A stretch of 64,000 nucleotides of DNA, taken from contig OX344761.1 of assembly GCA_947034895.1 (NCBI GenBank), positions 87,619,447 to 87,683,446 of the forward strand. Direction: 5' to 3'. The position numbers and the translations under genes are program-made. Source of the DNA: Rhytidiadelphus loreus (taxonomy: Eukaryota > Streptophyta > Bryopsida > Hypnales > Hylocomiaceae). Below, piece by piece: positions 37,195 to 49,180 of this stretch; the stretch's first letter is position 1; each line of letters opens with the position of its first letter. Under the pieces are notes generated by a model. The model ran no database searches, was not told the DNA's origin, and worked only from the letters and a program-made list of their open reading frames with translations.

Positions 37195-37395
37195 AGACCC
37201 CCGCACATGACTCCGTCGATGTCGGATGTCCGCCCCCGGAAGCCCGGGACGCCGAGCCCCAACCGGTCCTGCCGAGAACGCGCCTGACGTCCGTCGGACG
37301 CTCCCCGGCCGTCCGTTGGCTCCGTCACCATTCACCAACTGAATGTGCTGCTCTCCTCTCGGTCGTCCTACTGTACCGAAGTCATTCCACGGGTG
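37195..37395. other. GC-rich island (about 70% GC) upstream of PEX1
   Basis: About 130 bases near 37201-37330 reach roughly 70% GC with many CG dinucleotides (for example CCCGGGACGCCG), abruptly different from the AT-rich DNA on both sides. A minus-strand frame of 68 codons (37398-37192) crosses it, rich in Arg and Gly, but has no recognised homology. It may be a foreign insertion, a transposon fragment or a CpG-dense promoter part. Confidence 0.5.
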
Positions 37396-37399
37396 CATG

Positions 37400-37730
37400 C
37401 AAAATAAAGATCCCCTATTTTGTCCTCGATTAATTTATCTTCTACTGTACATCACTTTTAGCTAATTTGGGGCTTCTGATTGCAATTATGAATTCAAAAT
37501 TTGCAAATTTTGTCATCGGTGGCAAATGAAAAATTCCAGTGTTTTCCCTAGGGATAAAAGCAGGGACGATCAAGGAGGTCAGTTGAGCCAGGGTGAATTG
37601 ACACTTTCATTGCCCCTCCAGGGCAAACCCTGGAATTTTTTATTTGCAAGGCTTAATTTTTTTTTAAATTCTGGATTCATATTTGCAATCAGAGGCCCCA
37701 AATTACTCTAAGGGGATGCAAGAATTATAA
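37400..37730. repeat. Foldback repeat (CTAATTTGGGG family)
   Basis: The left arm from about 37459 (TAGCTAATTTGGGGCTTCTG, then ATTGCAATTATGAATTC) and the right arm to about 37712 (GCAATCAGAGGCCCCAAATTA) are inverted copies. Single-arm relatives are at 17860-18060 and 44880-45130. No coding content. Confidence 0.6.
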
Positions 37731-37807
37731 AAAAATTGGCACAACATAGAAGGCTTTTTTTTCAAACCTAAGTTGACCAAGGCAATGAGGGGATCAATTC
37801 TCCCTGT

Positions 37808-37866
37808 GCGGTCAGTTGACCCTAAAACACAGAATTTGTAATTTTTGCACTTGGCCAAGTGCACTA
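37808..37866. repeat. Dispersed repeat shared (inverted) with 47590-47665
   Basis: TAAAACACAGAATTTGTAAT followed by TTTTTGCACTTGGCC is found reverse-complemented at 47620-47665 with a few changes. Confidence 0.55.
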
Positions 37867-38303
37867 ACTGTATCGCAAAATAGGTGCATTTTTCTGACTT
37901 TTAAAAAAATGGTACACCATTTTCACAAGTTATTATCCATTTTTTTCCTTGTTCATTGTACAATATTAACCTTCCATTTCTACTACGTATAGTACACTTG
38001 TATGCAAGATTCATTTAAAAACACACAAACTAATTGTACAAATTTGTAATTTTCCAATATGGAATCATTCAAAAGCTCAATTGCTCATACATACAACACA
38101 CTTGATGTTCCTTGTTCACTTCATTTTTAAACAATCATTTACATTATATTCTAAAACATTGGTACTTTGTTGGAAAAAAAAAGCACACCATCAATTTATT
38201 ATCATTGAAGTACTACAATAGAACAAAGGAATCCTCATACAAGACACCCAACTTTGTCCTTGTCAAACAAAACAACACTTTGCATATGAAGTTTGTCAAT
38301 CCA

Positions 38304-41300
38304 CTATTGTAGTGGCTCTGGTGTCTCTGCAATGACCCTCGGAGATTGACTTCCAAGATTTTCTCCCCCTGTACTATTTATAGGTCGTGTAGTGAGTACT
38401 GCATGAACCTCATCTGAAATTTGTACTTCATCATAATCCAATGTCGAATCGACCACAGCTTGAGCTCTTGGAGAAGGTTCTTCATCCATGTGCACTGTCT
38501 CCTCTAAAACTGATGTTACTTGCTCAAATCTATATTCTCCCTCAGTTCCAGTACGACAATATCTAATACCCTCTTGATCGTAATAAAGTCCATCCGTTCC
38601 TTCCGTCATCGCTTGCTCTTGAGAGGCCCATGCAAAAGACATAATACTCAAATGCGTTTCATTTGTCAAACCAATCGATGTCGTACCTTCCAAAGTTGTA
38701 GTCGTAGATGCTGAAGGCAAAACCTCTTCACATGATTCTTTCACCACATCCTCCATCTCTGTATCCACCTCTTCGGTTGCATGAATTGGAATTCTTGACT
38801 CTGATATGGTCCTCTCTTTTTCTATCGCTTCTTCTTCAATAGATGTCACTACTTCTGTAGGTACTCCAAGCTCATTTGGTATCTTATGCATTCCTCCATG
38901 AGTGCCTTCACTTCCTTCGTTGTCTGCAATAGGAAGACTTTCTTGTACTTCTTCTACGTCCACGTCTTTCACAACTTCTTCTTGTGTAACAGTCTCTCCC
39001 TCAAGAATTGCATGATTTGGGGACCCATCCTCTTTTTGAACTTCTGGTGTGGAAGAGACAATACTTTGAGCAGCATCATGTTCCAGTGTCATTGTAGTCT
39101 CTAACACCTCTGATGGATTTTGGACCTTCGTTGTCTTGTCGCTACTTTTCATTCTCTTCTTTTCAAGGACAACTTCATGTACTTCATTTTTCCCTCCCTC
39201 TGATGAATCAGAAGAGTCATCTGTTGATTCGTCATCTGAGGTAGATGTCTCTTTTGTGTCCTCTTTACTATCATACTCTACCTCATCTTCATCTTCTTCC
39301 TCTTCCCCTTCGACATACTCTGGATCATTTGGGCTTCAAGGTTGCCTTACTTCATATCCTTCTCGTACCGACGTATCTTCTGAATGCAAGTCTTCCCCGT
39401 CTTCGACATCCTCTTCCTCATCACCAAGACTCTCTTTGTCCTCTTCTTCTATCATAGATTGTTGTGCATGCGTTGTAGAACGTTGCACAGAAGGTGCAGT
39501 ATTCATTTGAGGGTCTCCTACCTCTGCATTTTCATTCACTAGCATTGCAGCTTGTCGCATCTGGATTCCTGCATGAAATTGTTCATGTAGTGTGTTGTAC
39601 AAAAAGCGAGTTCGATCTATTGAACCATCCAATACAATCAGCTCTGTACCCACAAAAGCTGACTACAGTATATTTGATACGGCTGATGTAATGCCCACTG
39701 TAACCAACCCCCACTTCTCAGGTAAATATGACGCAACCAACCTCTGCAACTCCATGGGGGTCCTCTCCACTGGATCCACAGTAGAAGGCATCCTTCCTTC
39801 GCTCCATGCATATGTAAATACTACTGGTACTTGTTGAAGACCTCCTTGTACGTTGTCTGCCACCCTCGATGCATTAGGATGTACCATTAAAATTGCAATG
39901 TCACCCACCGCTTGTACATTCCGATCAGCTCGGCCTTTGTGTTGTAGGTCATGTACATATGTTGACACTGTCTGTGGTTGAAACACCTAAACTCCTTTCC
40001 ACCATGTACACTCTGATGGCAATACCATATTCTCTCTCATCCTCTCCTCGAAATATGTACCTGGTGGAAACAAAAATATTGTTGTTCACTTGTGAATGCC
40101 TGCCATCCACTGTTGCACTTTCTGCAAGGCAATATTGTACTCAACATCTGTCCAAGCTTCATCCTCTCCTTTTGCCCCGCACCGTCTACAATCAAATATC
40201 CACAAACAAGGCATTCCCAATTCCACAACAACTTCCGTAAAGAAACCTCCTCCACATCGAATTGAAACACCTCCAACATTCACTTCATGTGCATTACACG
40301 GTATAGTGAACTGCTAATCCCAGCTCGCCTCATCCAAATTCGTCACAGTTCTGTTATACCCGTGGTACCCTGATCCACCACGTTTGATATTCACATAATG
40401 ATCTTTGATCATTGGAGGTATTAGAGCTTCAAACCTTTGTAGCGCTTTGATAGTCTTCACTGTTGGAGATGACCAAGCCACCTTCATTTTCTTGTCAATT
40501 ACTTCAGCCAGCACTTGCAACTGCTTGCGGTCCTCTCCTTCAAATTTCCGCACATTTATAAGGAAAAAACTATCCATCATCTTCGGATGTGTTTGCCCTG
40601 ATTCGACCATCAACCACCGTATTGCATTTCGGATTGCTTCCCTTCGCTGAATACGCTCCGTCGTCCAAGCCAAAGTACCCTTCGTTGGAGTGTTGCTGCT
40701 ACCACTGTTGAAGAAATATCTTTGTTGTGGACGTTCACCATCAACGAGATGTTTAGCAGACATTTCTTTTGCCAACCGCAAGTAATGTACTTTTGAAACC
40801 CTCACCAGAGGCCTCAGCCAAAGCCTCTCCATCTTCTTTCTGTTTTCTCTCACATCAACATTTGGATCCAACGACTTCTGATCAGCATACTTCTTCCACT
40901 TCTTCAAATCATCCTTGCTATACCAAAGTAGTCCATCTTCATAATCCCGGCAAAATTGCAGAACAGCTTTATACGCAACTTCATCTTCCTGCCATGCATG
41001 GCGGGTATACTCTGCCATCCTTTTAGAAATACCCCCCAACGATACATTTTGCACATATGACCTCGTCCAATGCAACACACTTGCTGCCATCATTACTACT
41101 CTAGCTCGTTGCGCATCATCTGCACGTGATTGTGGATTAGGTCTCCCACAAGCTTCCCATATTGCTCGTAGCTTTACGAGATCTTCTTCCATTGTCGTGT
41201 AGAACTCTCTCTCAAATTCTTTCGCATTTATTCGCACAGACGCTTCGATATACACCTTCGAATCATTGTACACAACAAATCGTGCTTTCCTTTTGGCAAA

Positions 41301-42896
41301 TATGTTCAGGTACTCCTCGTCCTCCAACAACCCTGCTATGTGCTGCCTTTCACCTTGCTTGCATGCTGCAACCACATGTTGACCATCAACAGGCTCCCAA
41401 ATGATGTTGTTCTCCAACCAATTGATCTTCGACATGTCGGGATTCCCTGGAACAGCTCTAGCATTATGTAGGTATGCAGCGTCAAACTCTTTCACTACAT
41501 CAGTTTCTGAAAATGGGATCTCCCTTCATTGGGGAACACCTTCCATGTTCACTCCTTCCACAATATAAGCAATCGGACGTAAAGTTAGAGGTGACATATT
41601 AGGCTCTTCTCTTCCACAAAGTCGCTTATACGTGGTTGAAACACGCCTATCAGTCAATGCTCGGTGGTTCATCTCCACGTGTCCAACAGCTCGGATGTTT
41701 TCAATCTTTGCATTGAAAACTAAACCCATATCCCAAATGTATCCCGCTAGAAAATCATCATTTGAAGGAAATCTTACAAGTGGACCAACACTTGCTGACA
41801 CGTGAGCTCTATGGATTTCTTCTTTTTCTTCTTCCGATCCTTCGTCCATAGTTTCAAATGCTTTGTCGTGTTGGACCTCTTTTTGCACTGTGTTTATTTC
41901 CATTTCAACTGTACCACCTTCAATGTTTCGTGGCATTCGAGGATGTACTTGTCTTCCTCTTCCTCTTCCTCTTCCACGTGGATTAACAACTCTGGTTGCT
42001 TCAGAACTTCGCGGTCCCCTTTTTTGTTTGGCAACTTGCTTGGATGATTCTACTCGTGTAGATGCTAAAACTGGAAAGGTATTTACAGCAGCACCTGTCG
42101 ACATCACTATGCTAGGTCCAGCACGTGGTGATATTATAACACCATGTTGAACAACAACACTCGATGTGCCAGCAGTAGGTGATGACCTTCCTCCAATACC
42201 TCCGTGTGGACTCTTTTCATGCTCAGTTCTCACTCTACGTTGATCAACAAAAATAGGAGAAGAATCATTCTCCTCGACTGCTCTTGGTGTTGAATGCCTT
42301 CTACCACTGTCTTCAACAGGCAACCAATGCACATTCAATGGAGTTGCAAGAATCCTATACACAGGATCCGTTTCTTCAGATTCACGTGGTAGAGTTTTAT
42401 CTCAAGCATTGGAGGGATCTGTTCTCTGCATCTCTTCGTAAGCCATGGCATCGACCACATATCGCCTCCCTCTCAAAACATCTTCCGGACTCAATTTCAT
42501 AATCCTTTGCACTGCTTCACTACATGCGTTCTGAAGAAACTCTGGCATAGTAGTCCAATGCTCAGCAAGTCTTCGTATGACCCTCATCGGTTGATCTACC
42601 TCCAAACAAGATGGTGGAATCAGTGCCATCATCAGATTCCTCTGCAACTTGTACCTCGCATTGTGCCCTACTTCCATTTGTACATTCATAAATATGACAT
42701 CGTCAGGTGCAGTGGTAATGGATGTAAGTTTCCCACGTTCCATGCCCAAAGCTGTCCAATGTCTCCCTTCCCACAGAGGATGTTCTATGATCCACAACAT
42801 TCCTGTCAGAGTGTTTGTTGGTGCGTCCGTTGGTGCGTCCATTGCCACCAGCCACCATCCGTATTCAACCCATTCACTATATGTTTTAGTAGCCAT
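38304..42896 (-). pseudogene. ParB-like, possibly methyltransferase-related protein, seven in-frame stops
   Basis: One frame runs from ATG 42896 to TAG 38304 (1531 codons). It is broken only by seven stops, at 42404, 41528, 40316, 40088, 39989, 39665 and 39338 (first base of each). Every segment between them is in the same frame, and composition is higher in GC than the flanks. An N-terminal segment (SEWVEYGWWLVAMDAP) and an Arg/Gly-rich linker (RGRGRGRGRQ) lead to a block ending PVDGQHVVAA (about 41393-41364). This resembles the GQHR box of ParB N-terminal domains. Further on, DIAILMVHPN (39902-39873), then VERTPMELQRLV and VTVGITSAVSNIL, occur in the order of motif IV, helix and motif I of beta-type DNA methyltransferases, but with the catalytic residues absent. 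The C-terminus is very acidic. ParB-plus-methylase proteins are common in bacteria and phages; here the link is inference. An acceptor (TTTCCAACAG) just before the ATG suggests an upstream exon. It is probably a dead mobile-element or multicopy gene. Confidence 0.8.
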
Positions 42897-43039
42897 AATG
42901 GTTCTGTTGGAAATCATCATCAAATACAAAAGTATAAGTAAAGGAACTAAGTAATCATTGTCTCCTATATTTTGAAAACTACATTCATTAGAGTCATTGG
43001 AAACCAATAAATGATGTAAAGATGCATTCACTTTTGAAA

Positions 43040-44870
43040 TTCACTTATTCATTTTTCATCACATGTACACATAAATTTTTTATGTACACTAGTACATAAT
43101 TGTGTGGAATACATACTATTTCCATAATATTTGTACAAAGTGAATTCATTGATCCTCTAAAGAGAAATTCGATTTCCCATATACTTTACATTCAAAAGTC
43201 ATTAGTACAATTCAAATCTTCTAATTTAAAAGAATATCTATTGTACAGATAGTACATAGAATTTGCCTACAAAAAATGGAACCTGACTGTAATAAAGTTA
43301 CTTCACAAACCATATAAGGCAAACCAATTGCACTCTTGTATAAAAATTATATTAAATTTCCATATACCACGAAATTGCAAAAAAAAATTCTAAGAAATGA
43401 CATATCTCACTTTGTACTAAACAAACTCCAATGGAACAATAGAAATCAACCATGTTGTACCACACATTATTGATTTTGGTCATTTTACATGAAAAGTTCA
43501 TATGAATTCATATGGTTACCTTCTTCTATTCAGTGAGCAATACTTCTATCATACATGTGACATTATTTATGTTCATTAACACAAAATCGAATAGAATATT
43601 CAAATACAACATATTTCTTCTAGCAAACAAACAATGAATCCAAAAACAAATTATATTTTGGTTTATGACTAATGAATGTTCCAAGTATTACTAAATGCAT
43701 TTATAGGATTCCTTCCAAATCAAATTTCGCAACTTCCCTTTTACTCTAACTCATAATTAGAATATTCTATAATTATGAAGCTTCCATACATGACTAATTA
43801 GAAAAAAATTCTTTCAATTCCATATCATGGTACATGCAAATTCAAAATTATCAACTATGTCAGAAATGTTCATTTTCAAATACATTATTATTCATTGAGA
43901 AACAAAGGTACATTTTTCTAATAGTTCTCTACGTGCAACTTTGAAGAGTCTCTAACTTAAATGGAAACTCATATACTTCCTCAACAACACTCTAGTATGG
44001 AAAACAATCAAAAGATTGTGCCATAACTTTTACCAACCCTTCTTTTAAGACTATTTGACAAAGTGCAAATTTGGTGATCACTGAGAATTCGAAGAAGCAC
44101 TGCATTTCCAGGTCATTCTAGGTCATGTGCAAAATGATCCCATAAGCCACTACGTAGTTGAACTTGACCTTTTTTTTTTGGCTTACTATACAGTATTCTT
44201 CATTGCAAATGAAAACCTTATAGATAAACTACTAGCAATCACCAAAATTGAAGTAGACGATGGCAATGCACACCTTTCAAAGTATAGATGCGGCACGTTC
44301 TCTGCCTGTAAACAACGTACACCTTCAAATTAACAACAACACCTTCACAGAACTGCGCACCTTCTTGAACTACCTACAAGCACACCTGGGGAGAAAATAA
44401 ATGCAACCATGAATATTAGTAGTTACTAACATTAAAGAACTTAATGATTCCACCAAATGAATTTTTGCAATGTAAATAACTATCCGTTCAATGCCGTTCA
44501 AAGAGTACCATCACCTCGCAACCGTTATGAAACTTCTATTTGAATGCAAGCATAACATTTTAATAAGCAACAATGAAAACCAAAAGAGATTTACAAAGAA
44601 CTTTAAAATGATATTGTATTTGACCACATAAAATCTATGAAAACAACAACACTCAATACACAAGTCTTTAGACACATGAACTTCCGATAGTCAAAATCTT
44701 CAACTAACAAGACACACAACAGTATTCTGTGTACATTGTAAGAAGGCTTAAATTTTGAAGAGAATTATATATGATTTTCAAAAAATATTACATTCACGTG
44801 GCATTAAAGCATTCTCTCTTTAGCTTTATTAAGCGATACAAAAGTCAATCATCTTCTGAAGAATACAATA
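43040..44870. other. AT-rich flank of the ParB-like relic
   Basis: No gene seen. The first 240 bases are unusually rich in GTAC-centred words (TGTACAC, AGTACATA, TTGTACAAAG, AGTACAATT, TTGTACAGAT, AGTACATAG), as is the opposite flank at 37910-38220. The block 44052-44110 (GACAAAGTGCAAATTTGGTG then GATCACT) is related to 23143-23200 and 54375-54410. Confidence 0.4.
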
Positions 44871-44879
44871 TAAAATGTC

Positions 44880-45130
44880 CATTTGCTTATTGTGACAGGG
44901 TCCCCACACTTGTCAATCCTAGTCATTATAGAGAGAAAATAAGAAAACCCTTGCAAAATTTGTACTTTATTGCGTTCCCTGCCTTATACAACTCTCCTTA
45001 TTAATTTGGGGTGTTATATTGCAAATATGAATGCACAATGTGAAATTTTTTTTATGTGTTTAAAATAATAAATTTCAGTGTATTCATTAAGGCATGATCG
45101 AGAGGTCATTCATATCTAACCATGCTTTCT
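44880..45130. repeat. Diverged copy of the CTAATTTGGGG repeat family
   Basis: TTAATTTGGGGTGTTATATT followed by GCAAATATGAATGCA, then TTTCAGTGT and GATCGAGAGGTCA, in the order seen at 37400-37600. Confidence 0.5.
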
Positions 45131-46601
45131 AAATACAGAAGTTAAAATGACAGGATTTTTAGTAGAACACAAGTACTAGTAATCCATTGGGACGTGAATT
45201 TCGAATCAGTAACCAATATTATATGGCTTAAGGATCTAGTTGAAGGTCTTCATACCATAATAAATTATAATTAGATCATGAATTAAAAAAGAAAGAAAAA
45301 AACATTACTATTCATTGTTAGTTTTTGTTCCAATCCCCTGAAGTTGTTGTAATTCTTTAAAAAGCAAGATACAATATAACTCATCCTATTGGAGTGAGAC
45401 TCAGAATTATTATCACATCATGTTGCTTTAAATCAAACATCTATGTAAAAATTGCATCAATATTTAAAAAAAATAAAAATGAACCCGACTAGTCACCCAT
45501 TTTCACTAGTTAGGTTGCTATGTTTCCAATCAGTTGTAGTTTAGGTGATAGCTCATTTAGAGTAGGAGCAACACAAATGTTGGGGAATTGTACATTGAAA
45601 GCACATAATAATCACAAGATGTACATTGAAAGCCACAATTACCACTTACATTGAAGCATCATTGATTTTGTAATCAACCTACAGTTGGAAATAAGGTGAC
45701 CTATATAAGAAAAATAAGTTGAACATAATTTTTATGAAAAAAATAAATGACAAATTTATTTTTGAGAAAAAAAATATGAAAAAAATATGAAATCCTTCTT
45801 GAACGAATTTCTCTCAATAGAAAAAAATTTCCCCTCACCATACCCATTCTACAAATATGCTACATTTCTTGAGTGATCAGAAAGGGGTCAACTCCCATAC
45901 ATATAGTTCTGGTGTATGGAAAATGATGTAATACAATAATATTTAAGCATGTACTATAGGAGAGGGCTCTAAAACCAACCGGGCATTTTCAACCATCCAG
46001 TAGGGGCTCTGAAATGGACATGTGAATTGTGGAAAATGGAAATGTGAATTACACTGGAGCTTGATGAGATTTGTTTTCACTTCTTCAATGGATGGTTTAA
46101 GAGCCACATGGGGTTCATTTCTAACTAAGTAGTTAGGTGTCTACTAATTTAATTCAAAATTAGAATTTGTTATTCAACTACCTTCTTATAAGCATTGAAA
46201 AATTTGAAATAATGATTAAATCATGCATTCATTTCAAATTTAGAAAGGGATGATTTTAGAAACCATTTCAATTGCTTTATACATGTTGCAATGCTAGTTT
46301 TCGAACAAGGCCTGATTTTTTTTCAAACTATGCATGGATGGGCCTATGATCACAAGTAGGGACCTATAGCAGATTGTGTTAAAAAATTCGTAACTAATTC
46401 AATAATGCTTCAAAAAAATATGAAACAACTTGAGTTAGATTCTGCAGATGGAGGAGTTGGACAATGAACGATTGGAGAATGACATACATGCATATTGAAG
46501 CATGTCATTACATGTAGGAGGATTTCTAGTAGTTGTACATGTAGTTTACAAGCATTGCAATTCTGAACTGTAGCTTGACCTAGTAGAGTATGAGCATATT
46601 T
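45130..46601. other. AT-rich intergenic DNA; no gene seen
   Basis: No open frame of interest and no recognised element ends. Confidence 0.45.
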
Positions 46602-47357
46602 CACTACAAGGAAACTGTGACCAAAATGACAGAAAATTGACAAGTTTTTCTCCAAACTGACAACCAGCGCTTGATTCACATTAATTTTGTCAATTTGGAC
46701 AAGAATTCTGTGTTTCTGTCAATTGTTTGTCAATTTGGTGTTTTTGTCAACTCAAATGTGTTGTGTTCAGACTTTCAAGGCTAAATTAGGCACACTGAAA
46801 TAACTTATTTCAAAAAGTGATTAACTATGAATACTTGCACAGTAAACTAAAGTTTCACCTCCAAAAAGAATTTTTCACTTTGAAGTCTTAATGTAAAAGT
46901 TATAGACATTTTTGCAAAAGAGAATAACCCGTGAATAAGAGAAAACAAGAAGTTTTGCATAACCCATATCGATTGTCATCACATATACACTAGTTTAGTA
47001 TAAGTGTACAAGGCTTCTTCACAATATCATCTTACACATGTGAAGCTCAATTCACATTCATCCTTCAATTCCAAATATTGAGCCTCAGTATTTGTGGAAA
47101 AGAAATTGGATTTATAAAAATTTACTTTTGTAACTTTCGTAGAAAATTTCCACGGTGTTGTCCATGTGTATGCTACTTGGGGTGGCACGTGTCATCATCT
47201 CAATGTTCCTTGTTGATGTATATTTGTGTCCTATATGATAGCCAAATTGACAAAAGTTTGTCAACTAAGCATCCAAATCAAGGTGTCCTAATTGACGGGA
47301 CAATTGACAGAATTTTGTCAAATATTTGTCAATGAGGTCACAGTTTCCCTTGTAGTG
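46602..47357. mobile_element. CACTA-type non-autonomous element
   Basis: It begins CACTACAAGGAAACTGTGAC and ends with the inverted form (CACAGTTTCCCTTGTAGTG). The 3-bp target repeat TTT lies at 46599-46601 and 47358-47360, as expected for CACTA (En/Spm) elements. Just inside both ends are many copies of TTTGTCAA/TTGACAAA in both orientations. CACTA transposases are known to bind this kind of subterminal repeat array. Length 756 bp, no transposase. Confidence 0.85.
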
Positions 47358-47359
47358 TT

Positions 47360-49180
47360 TGTACTTATGAATAGAATTGTAATACTGATCTATAAATTTT
47401 GAAAGTGAGTTTTGAAAAGCATTTGTGAAGTCGTGGATTCTTAAAAAAAACTTGTATTATGTACTATGAATGCAAAGAATTTGATACAAATACAATCAAT
47501 TGCATGGAGAAGAATTTTTGTTTCATTCTACAATTTCGTATTGTACCAAAAATCAATAATTGGAAAATGCCCCCCCCCCCTTTTGGAGATGAGGTCACTT
47601 TTGTCCGAACGCTTCATAAGTGCAATTTTAAACGGCCAAGTGCAAAAATGACGAATTCTATGTTTTAACCGTTTCACCATTCTACCTCACCATCTTTCCA
47701 AGTCGTGAAAATGGACATCCAACAATGATTCTCATGTCCAATTAAGATAGATCGACAAGCCTATTACCATGCAAACTAGCAACATGAATATCTTAGGGCC
47801 AACTATAGAGGGTCAAATATTTTTCAAAGGTGTGTACTTGTTGCACAAATTAAAACCAAGTGGAATTATTCCCTCTCTTTTTGAATATTATTTGTGTTTC
47901 CTTTGTGTTTTTACAAAAGAAACACGGGTTTTATTCAAAAATAGAAGGAGTACAATTTTTTTATTCAAATTGTAATTTTTGTGAATTTTTGAAGTGATTT
48001 GCCTTGAAATTAAAAAAACACATTCATAGAATGAAGTCATAAACATCCTATTTTTCAACACTAAAGTGTTGAAAACATGTTTGTAAAAAAAAATTCTTTT
48101 CAATACTATAGTACAAGTTGAAAACAATATGAAAAAGTGTTAAAAGAATGTCGAACAAACCATCGAAAAGAGTCTCCAAAGTAATGTTGAAAAACAAGGC
48201 CAAAAAAAACAAAATATTTCATATTTCAGGCTACCCTTGCCCAAAAAAATTAGGGTGTCTACATTCCCCACTTCCACCCAAGCAACCAAGGTAGCCCTAG
48301 AAAACTAACATACAAAATGATGGGATTTTGAATCCCTCACCTCATGTTTAATAGTGGAAATTCTTAGTGTCTTACAACATGTCTGCATCTAGAGATTTTT
48401 TTGTAACTTACATAAAATGATGTGTCTATTTAATAATTCTTAAATTGCTTATCTCTTTTTTTCAAGGTGCACAATCCCTCAATATTTTTTACTTAAATTT
48501 CCTTTAACTTAAAGGCAAGAGGAAGCCAAATGAAATCCAAGTCTTTTTTGTATTTTTTGGACCTTTGTAGAATTAGTTATCAATTTTCAAAATGAACACT
48601 TTGTTTCAACAATTTTTTCAACACTCTTTTTGACACTTTTTTCAATAGTTGAAATTTTTGGCAATTCTTTTTCCAGTAAAATGTTAGAAAAAAAATTTGA
48701 CATCAATTTTGATACTTTAGTGTTGAAAAAGGTTTTGAAAGGTTTTGAATTTCGCGACATCGTGTTTTTTGATACTTTAGTATCAAAAATGTTATTGAAA
48801 AAAAAATATTGGAAACAACACCGTTTGATAATGATAGTTCATGAGGAGAGATAAATAGAAAGTTTGTTGTAACACAAAAATTAGAAGAATGCTAATAAGT
48901 GCAATTCTTTCTACATATTTCCATACATTTAATGAAGAAATGTGGCATATAATACTGTATATAGCAATGTTTTCAATACTTTCAAGTATAATGGTCAACA
49001 ACATGCTTTTTCATATTCTTTTTTCCATATTCTTTTTTCCATATTATATTGTAGACAATTATAACTTCACCTACCTTTATATAAGTGCCAATCCAAGTCA
49101 CAAATTATAGAAGCACAACTAAACTTGTATTAATTTTGAGTAGAAGATTTTGTGTATATGCATATCAAGCGTTTCTCGTA
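47360..49180. other. AT-rich intergenic DNA with repeat fragments
   Basis: A run of C lies at about 47569-47580. The stretch 47590-47665 is an inverted relative of 37808-37866. From about 48050 to 48800 the words GATACTTTAGT, GTTGAAAA and TTTCAATACT recur in both orientations, suggesting an old foldback. No gene is supported. Confidence 0.4.

Noticed and set aside
38304..42896. TGA and TAG read as sense codons (altered genetic code) in the ParB-like frame
   Set aside because: PEX1 has no in-frame TGA or TAG in 1149 codons, the gene at 24006 ends in TGA, and land-plant nuclei use the standard code. Methylation-driven decay is simpler.
38304..42896. U-to-C RNA editing rescuing the stops
   Set aside because: Such editing is known for organelle transcripts of some seedless plants, not for nuclear genes, and this locus is nuclear by its neighbours.
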